The translations under genes were made by a program, and so were the position numbers. This document shows positions 6,539 through 10,074 of a DNA stretch of 10,074 nt, in pieces. The notes under the pieces are model-generated. The model had not been told where the DNA came from and ran no database searches. It saw nothing but the letters and a program-made list of their open reading frames with translations. Source of the DNA: SG8-41 sp035574195 (GTDB lineage Bacteria > Pseudomonadota > Gammaproteobacteria > Burkholderiales > SG8-41); contig DATLZE010000115.1 of assembly GCA_035574195.1 (NCBI GenBank), positions 1 through 10,074 on the forward strand, written 5' to 3'. Every line of letters starts with the position of its first letter. Position 1 is the first letter of the stretch.

Positions 6539-7999
6539 TCACACCAGGATGATGTCGAACTGCTCCTGGTGGTAGGTGGTCTCGACCTGCAGCGACACGG
6601 GCCTGCCGATCGCGTCCGAGACCGCGGCGAGCGCCTGCGATTCCTCGTCGAGGAAGAGGTCGATCACCGGCTGCGAGGCGAGGACGCGGAACTCGCGGGC
6701 GTTGAACTGGCGCGCCTCGGCGAGCAGCTCGCGCAGGATCGCGTAGCACACCGTCTGTGCGGTCTTGAGCCGCGCGCGCCCCCCGCACACCGGGCACGGC
6801 TCGCACAGCACGTGCGCGAGCGACTCGCGAGAGCGCTTGCGCGTCATCTCCACCAGCCCGAGCTGGGTGAAGCCGTTCACCGTCATGCGCGTGCGGTCGC
6901 GCGCGAGCGATTTGCGCAGCTCGTTGAGCACCGCGTGGCGGTGCTCCTCGCTCTGCATGTCGATGAAGTCCACGATAATGATGCCGCCGATGTTGCGCAG
7001 CCTGAGCTGCCGCGCGATCGCCTGCGCCGCCTCGAGGTTGGTCTTGAACACGGTGTCGTCGAAGCTGCGCCCGCCGACGAAGCCGCCGGTGTTGACGTCA
7101 ATGGTGGTGAGCGCCTCGGTCTGGTCGATGACGAGGTAGCCGCCGCTCTTGAGATCCACGCGCCGCGCGAGCGCCTTCTCGATCTCGTCCTCCACCCCGT
7201 AGAGGTCGAACAGCGCCCGCTCCCCGCGGTAGAGCTCGATGCGCTCGGCGACGTTGGGCGTGAAGTCGCGCCCGAACTCGAGCATCTTCTCCCAGACCTC
7301 GCGCGAATCCACGAGGATGCGCACCGTCTCCTCGTGCACGAAGTCGCGCAGCACGCGCAGCGGGAGGTTGAGGTCCTGGTAGAGGACGGTGGCCGGCGCC
7401 GCGGCCGCGGCCTTCTCCCGGATGCCGGCCCACAGCCGCCGCAGATAGTCCACGTCGGACTTGAGCTCGCGGTCGGAGGCGGTCTCGGCCACGGTGCGGA
7501 TGATGTAGCCGCCGCGCTCCTCGGGCGGCAGCAGCTCGCGCAGCTTCTCGCGCAGGTGCGCTCGCTCCTCCTCGTCCTCGATGCGCTGCGAGATGCCGAT
7601 GTGCGATTCCTGCGGCAGGTAGACGAGAAAGCGCCCCGCGAGCGAGATCTGGGTCGAGAGCCGCGCGCCCTTGCTGCCGATCGGGTCCTTCACCACCTGC
7701 ACCATCAGGCTCTGGCCCTCGGCGAGGAGCTTCTCGATCGGCTGGGCGCTCTCTCCGTTGCGGCGGCCGCCCCAGAGGTCGGCGACGTGCAGGAACGCCG
7801 CGCGCGCTCCCCCGATGTCCACGAACGCCGATTGCATGCCCGGCAGCACGCGCGCGACCCGCCCGAGGTAGATGTTGCCGACCAGCCCGCGCCCCGAGGC
7901 GCGCTCGACGTGCACTTCCTGGGTGACTCCGTGCTCGATCACCGCCACCCGCGTCTCCTGCTGGGTGACGTTGACCAGGATCTCCTCGGTCACGGCCAT
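6539..7999 (-). CDS. rng: Ribonuclease G (RNase E/G family)
   Basis: RNase G is an endoribonuclease that matures the 5' end of 16S rRNA and degrades some mRNAs; it cuts single-stranded AU-rich sites and prefers 5'-monophosphate ends. The 486 residues fit RNase G and lack the long C-terminal scaffold of RNase E. An S1 RNA-binding domain covers about 38-115 (GNIYLGRV, AFVDIG). The catalytic Mg-binding aspartates are D301 in TTIDVNTGG and D344 in IIVDFIDM, and the zinc-link is CPVCGG (402-407). The frame stays open upstream, but the start is set at 7999 because MAVTEEILVNV is the family N-terminus and upstream residues are Arg/Ser-rich shadow coding inside maf. The start is four bases after the maf stop without a clear Shine-Dalgarno, which suggests translational coupling. 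It is the last gene of the nadD-rsfS-rlmH-maf-rng cluster. Confidence 0.96.
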   Translation of the reverse strand: MAVTEEILVNVTQQETRVAVIEHGVTQEVHVERASGRGLVGNIYLGRVARVLPGMQSAFVDIGGARAAFLHVADLWGGRRNGESAQPIEKLLAEGQSLMVQVVKDPIGSKGARLSTQISLAGRFLVYLPQESHIGISQRIEDEEERAHLREKLRELLPPEERGGYIIRTVAETASDRELKSDVDYLRRLWAGIREKAAAAAPATVLYQDLNLPLRVLRDFVHEETVRILVDSREVWEKMLEFGRDFTPNVAERIELYRGERALFDLYGVEDEIEKALARRVDLKSGGYLVIDQTEALTTIDVNTGGFVGGRSFDDTVFKTNLEAAQAIARQLRLRNIGGIIIVDFIDMQSEEHRHAVLNELRKSLARDRTRMTVNGFTQLGLVEMTRKRSRESLAHVLCEPCPVCGGRARLKTAQTVCYAILRELLAEARQFNAREFRVLASQPVIDLFLDEESQALAAVSDAIGRPVSLQVETTYHQEQFDIILV

Positions 8000-8003
8000 C
8001 GTT

Positions 8004-8624
8004 TCAGCACACCGGGATATCGAATTTCTGCAGCAGCTCGGCGGTCTCGGCGAGCGGCAGCCCCATGATACCCGAATAGCTGCCCGCGATCCGCGTGACG
8101 AACGCGCCCGCGCGCCCCTGGATCGCGTAGGCCCCGGCCTTGTCGAGCGGCTCGCCGGTGGCAACGTAGCGCCGGATCTCGGCCTCCGAGAGCTCGCGAA
8201 ACCACACGCTCGAGACCGAGATCTGGGTCTCGAGCTGCTCGCGCAGCGCGACCGCAACGGCCGTGACGACCTGGTGCTCGCGCCCGGAGAGCGCGCGCAG
8301 GATGCGCGCTGCGTGCTCGGCGTCCTCGGGCTTGCCGATGATCTCGCCGCCGAACACTACGGTGGTGTCGGCGGCGAGCACCGGCCGCTGCGGCAGCCCG
8401 CGCAGCGCGATCTGGCGCACCGCCGTTTGCGCCTTGGCGCGCGCGATGCGCAGCACGTAGGCGCCGGGCGACTCCTCCAGCAGCGGCGTCTCGTCCACGT
8501 CCGCCCCGCGGCGCAGGTCCTCGCGCAGCAGCAGCAGCTCGAAGGCGACCCCGATCTGCTTGAGCAGCTCGCGGCGCCGCGGGCTGCGCGAGGCGAGGTA
8601 GATGCGCCGGTCGGCCACGCTCAT
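8004..8624 (-). CDS. maf: Maf family nucleoside triphosphate pyrophosphatase (YhdE-type)
   Basis: Maf proteins hydrolyse nucleoside triphosphates to the monophosphate and pyrophosphate; they are house-cleaning enzymes that remove modified nucleotides and have been tied to division arrest. The 206 residues are the usual length. Motifs: LASRSPRRRELL (10-21) with the phosphate-binding Arg/Ser, AADTTVV (84-90) with the catalytic Asp, GKP (97-99), LSGREHQVVT (112-121), DKAGAYAIQG (161-170) and GSYSGIMGLPL (181-191). The DTTVV form points to the dTTP/UTP pyrophosphatase subgroup (YhdE) rather than the m7GTP subgroup (YceF); this is inferred from motif type. It lies 67 bp after rlmH, across a small inverted repeat, and four bases before rng. 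No strong ribosome binding site is visible. Confidence 0.95.
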   Translation of the reverse strand: MSVADRRIYLASRSPRRRELLKQIGVAFELLLLREDLRRGADVDETPLLEESPGAYVLRIARAKAQTAVRQIALRGLPQRPVLAADTTVVFGGEIIGKPEDAEHAARILRALSGREHQVVTAVAVALREQLETQISVSSVWFRELSEAEIRRYVATGEPLDKAGAYAIQGRAGAFVTRIAGSYSGIMGLPLAETAELLQKFDIPVC

Positions 8625-8642
8625 GCTTCAGTGAAGGGGGAA

Positions 8643-8704
8643 GGGTGAGGAGCGAAGGGGAAAAGCACGAACCTGCCCGCAAAATCGCGCCTCATCCCTC
8701 ACCC
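8643..8704. repeat. Inverted repeat spanning the rlmH stop and the rlmH-maf gap
   Basis: GGGTGAGG (8643-8650) and CCTCACCC (8697-8704) form a perfect 8-bp inverted repeat with a 46-base spacer. The right arm overlaps the last codons of rlmH and lies just upstream of its stop codon (8694-8692). The flanks are also skewed: G-rich at 8635-8660 and C-rich at 8691-8705. Strings like CCTCATCCCTCACCCC recur in intergenic repeats of many proteobacteria (recollection). The spacer is too long for an intrinsic terminator and there is no T-run. It is probably a small repeat or a degenerate REP-like insertion. Confidence 0.5.
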
Positions 8705-9162
8705 CTGTGATACGGATGATTCTGCAATATCGAGACCGCGCGATAAAGCTGCTCGGCGAGCAGCACGCGCGCGAGCCCGTGGGGCAGCGTCAGGGGTGTG
8801 AGCGCCCAGAGAAAATCCGCGGATTTTTTCACGGCCCCGGCGAGCCCGTCGGCGCCGCCGATCACGAAGGCGACGTCGCGCCCCTCCCCGCGCCAGCGGG
8901 CGACGTGCCGCACCAGCTCGGCCGTGCCGAGGAGACTTCCCCGTTCGTCGAGCGCGATCCTGAAGCAGCCCGCCGGCAGCGCCGCGAGGATGCGGGCGCC
9001 TTCGGCCTCGAGCGCGCGCCGCGTCCCGCCGCCGCGCGGCGCGGGCTTCAACGCCACGAGTTCGATGCGCGCCCAATGCGGCATGCGGCCCGCGTACTCG
9101 GAGAAGCCGGCCTGCACCCAAGCCGGCATGCGGTGGCCGACCGCGACCACCAGGAATTTCAT
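8692..9162 (-). CDS. rlmH: 23S rRNA (pseudouridine1915-N3)-methyltransferase RlmH
   Basis: RlmH is a SPOUT (trefoil-knot) methyltransferase that uses SAM to methylate N3 of pseudouridine 1915 in helix 69 of 23S rRNA, acting on assembled 70S ribosomes. The 156 residues match the family. Key parts: the N-terminal KFLVVAVGHRMPAW (2-15), the SAM-binding knot loop FVIGGADG (99-106), and the C-terminal LPHGLARVLLAEQLYRA (126-142) followed by NHPYHR. Relatives usually end right after NHPYHRE or similar; here the end is HRGEG, with the last codons lying in an inverted-repeat arm. It starts 15 bp after the rsfS stop, with only a weak GAGG upstream. Adjacency to rsfS is a very common bacterial arrangement. 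Confidence 0.97.
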   Translation of the reverse strand: MKFLVVAVGHRMPAWVQAGFSEYAGRMPHWARIELVALKPAPRGGGTRRALEAEGARILAALPAGCFRIALDERGSLLGTAELVRHVARWRGEGRDVAFVIGGADGLAGAVKKSADFLWALTPLTLPHGLARVLLAEQLYRAVSILQNHPYHRGEG

Positions 9163-9177
9163 CGGGATCGCCCGGCC

Positions 9178-9537
9178 TCAGGACGCCGACACGCGCGTCG
9201 CGCGCCGGGTGCGCCGCGGCGGGCTCCACAGCTCCTCCAGGTTGTAGTAGCGGCGCACGGCAGGCTGCATGATGTGGACGACCACCCGGCCGAGGTCCAC
9301 CAGGATCCACTCGCCCGCCTGCTCGCCCTCCACGCCGTAGATGCGCGCACCGGCGGCCTTGAGCTTTTCCTGGAGGTTGGCGCAAAGCGCCTTGCTCTGG
9401 CGGGTGGAGTCGGCGCTCGCGATGATGATCCGGTCGAAGAGCGTGGTCATTCGCCTGACATCCAGCACCACGATGTCGCGCCCCTTGATGTCCTCCAGGG
9501 CCGCCACCGCGGTCCTGACCAGCTTGTCCAGTCTCAT
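9178..9537 (-). CDS. rsfS: Ribosomal silencing factor RsfS
   Basis: RsfS binds ribosomal protein L14 (uL14) on the large subunit and blocks joining with the small subunit, lowering translation in stationary phase or starvation. The 119 residues match the family. Visible are the N-terminal helix, IKGRDIVVLDVRRMT (17-31), DRIIIASADSTRQSKAL (35-51), and the C-terminal WILVDLGRVVVHIM (77-90) with RRYYNLEELW (95-104), all typical. The frame is open further upstream, but that part lies inside nadD and reads as Arg/Ser-rich shadow; the ATG at 9537 gives the family N-terminus MRLDKL. It starts seven bases after the nadD stop, with no strong ribosome binding site, so coupling to nadD is likely. Confidence 0.96.
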   Translation of the reverse strand: MRLDKLVRTAVAALEDIKGRDIVVLDVRRMTTLFDRIIIASADSTRQSKALCANLQEKLKAAGARIYGVEGEQAGEWILVDLGRVVVHIMQPAVRRYYNLEELWSPPRRTRRATRVSAS

Positions 9538-9544
9538 CCAGTCG

Positions 9545-10074
9545 CTAGGTGTAGAGCCCGTTGGCGCGAATATAGTCGAGAACGGCGTCGGGCAGCAAAT
9601 AACGCAGACTGCGCCCCGCGCCGAGCATCTCGCGGATCGCGCTCGCCGAGATCTCGAGCGCCGGGATTTCCACCACGGCGATGCCGCCCGCCGGCGAGAG
9701 GTGCACCGCGAGCGGCTGCTGAACGAGCCGCGCCGAGTACTCGCGCGCGAGCGGCTGCGGCATGCGCTCCGCCCAGCGCTCGAGCGGGAACCCGGGGCGA
9801 CGGGCGACCGCGAGGTGCGCCAGCGCAAAAATCTCGTGCCAGCGGCGCCAGGTCGCGAACTCGAGAAAGGCGTCCGCCCCGAGAAGCAGCACGAGCGGGC
9901 GCGCCTCGCCCGCCTCCGCGCGCAGCTCCGAGAGCGTGTCGAAGGTGTAGCCGGGGCCGGCGCGGCGCACCTCGCGCTCGTCCACGACGAGCCGCGGATT
10001 GCCCGCCGCCGCGAGCCGCGCCATCGCCAAGCGGTGCTCGGCGGCGGCCTGCGGCGCGCCGCGGTGCGGCGGGG
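9545..10074 (-). CDS. nadD: Nicotinate-nucleotide adenylyltransferase NadD (5' end outside window)
   Basis: NadD transfers AMP from ATP to nicotinate mononucleotide, making deamido-NAD in NAD synthesis. About 175 codons are visible; the N-terminal 35-45 residues, including the nucleotide-binding GGTFDPIHxGH motif, lie beyond the right edge. The visible part begins PPHR, continues through AEHRLAMARLAAAGNPRLVVDERE, has GYTFDTL and LGADAFLEFATWRRWHEI, and ends with EISASAIREMLGAGRSLRYL (the ISxTxIR-like motif) and YIRANGLYT. An apparent TTG start at 10030 is internal: the conserved frame continues to the edge, so that start is rejected. It heads the visible nadD-rsfS-rlmH-maf-rng cluster. Confidence 0.95.
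   Translation of the reverse strand, partial: PPHRGAPQAAAEHRLAMARLAAAGNPRLVVDEREVRRAGPGYTFDTLSELRAEAGEARPLVLLLGADAFLEFATWRRWHEIFALAHLAVARRPGFPLERWAERMPQPLAREYSARLVQQPLAVHLSPAGGIAVVEIPALEISASAIREMLGAGRSLRYLLPDAVLDYIRANGLYT

Noticed and set aside
6569..8068. Long plus-strand frame antisense to rng (499 residues)
   Set aside because: Antisense shadow of RNase G with no recognisable domain.
8000..8257. N-terminal extension of RNase G into maf
   Set aside because: The 86 extra residues are Arg/Ser-rich shadow coding inside maf and do not match the family N-terminus.

Overview
This window is a GC-rich stretch of bacterial chromosome, almost certainly from a betaproteobacterium. The evidence is gene order and protein sequence. 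A pilT-pilU pair diverges from yggS-proC-yggT, an order also known from Pseudomonas and many betaproteobacteria. It is followed by a convergent nadD-rsfS-rlmH-maf-rng housekeeping cluster. No rRNA, tRNA, CRISPR array, phage gene or transposase gene was found. The window is mostly ordinary core genome; the less ordinary material is non-coding and lies in the gaps between genes.

Left part (1-1130): positions 1-532 hold no convincing gene, but include a tandem repeat of a 31-bp unit (131-204) whose complementary strand reads GGGGTCAGAGC. A small conserved protein of unknown function (533-952, +) follows. It has a C-terminal helix-turn-helix-like (SANT/Myb-like) segment. It is separated from a convergent gene by an imperfect inverted-repeat element that fills nearly the whole gap (959-1123).

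Middle-left (1131-4208, minus strand): a TauE/SafE-type membrane permease lies downstream of pilU and pilT, the two retraction ATPases of type IV pili. A strong intrinsic terminator (about 1884-1917) closes pilTU and sits almost on top of the permease start codon.

Middle (4301-6508, plus strand): yggS (PLP homeostasis protein), proC (last step of proline synthesis) and yggT (membrane protein) probably form one transcription unit, diverging from pilT across a 92-bp gap.

Right part (6539-10074, minus strand): nadD (cut by the window edge), rsfS, rlmH, maf and rng run in one direction with short gaps. The cluster combines NAD synthesis, ribosome silencing, 23S rRNA methylation, nucleotide house-cleaning and RNase G. 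The rlmH-maf gap carries another small inverted repeat. The yggT and rng genes converge with only 30 bp between their stop codons.

No previously undescribed multi-gene system could be supported. The best leads are the three repeat or palindrome structures, the uncharacterised HTH-like protein, and the terminator abutting the permease start.
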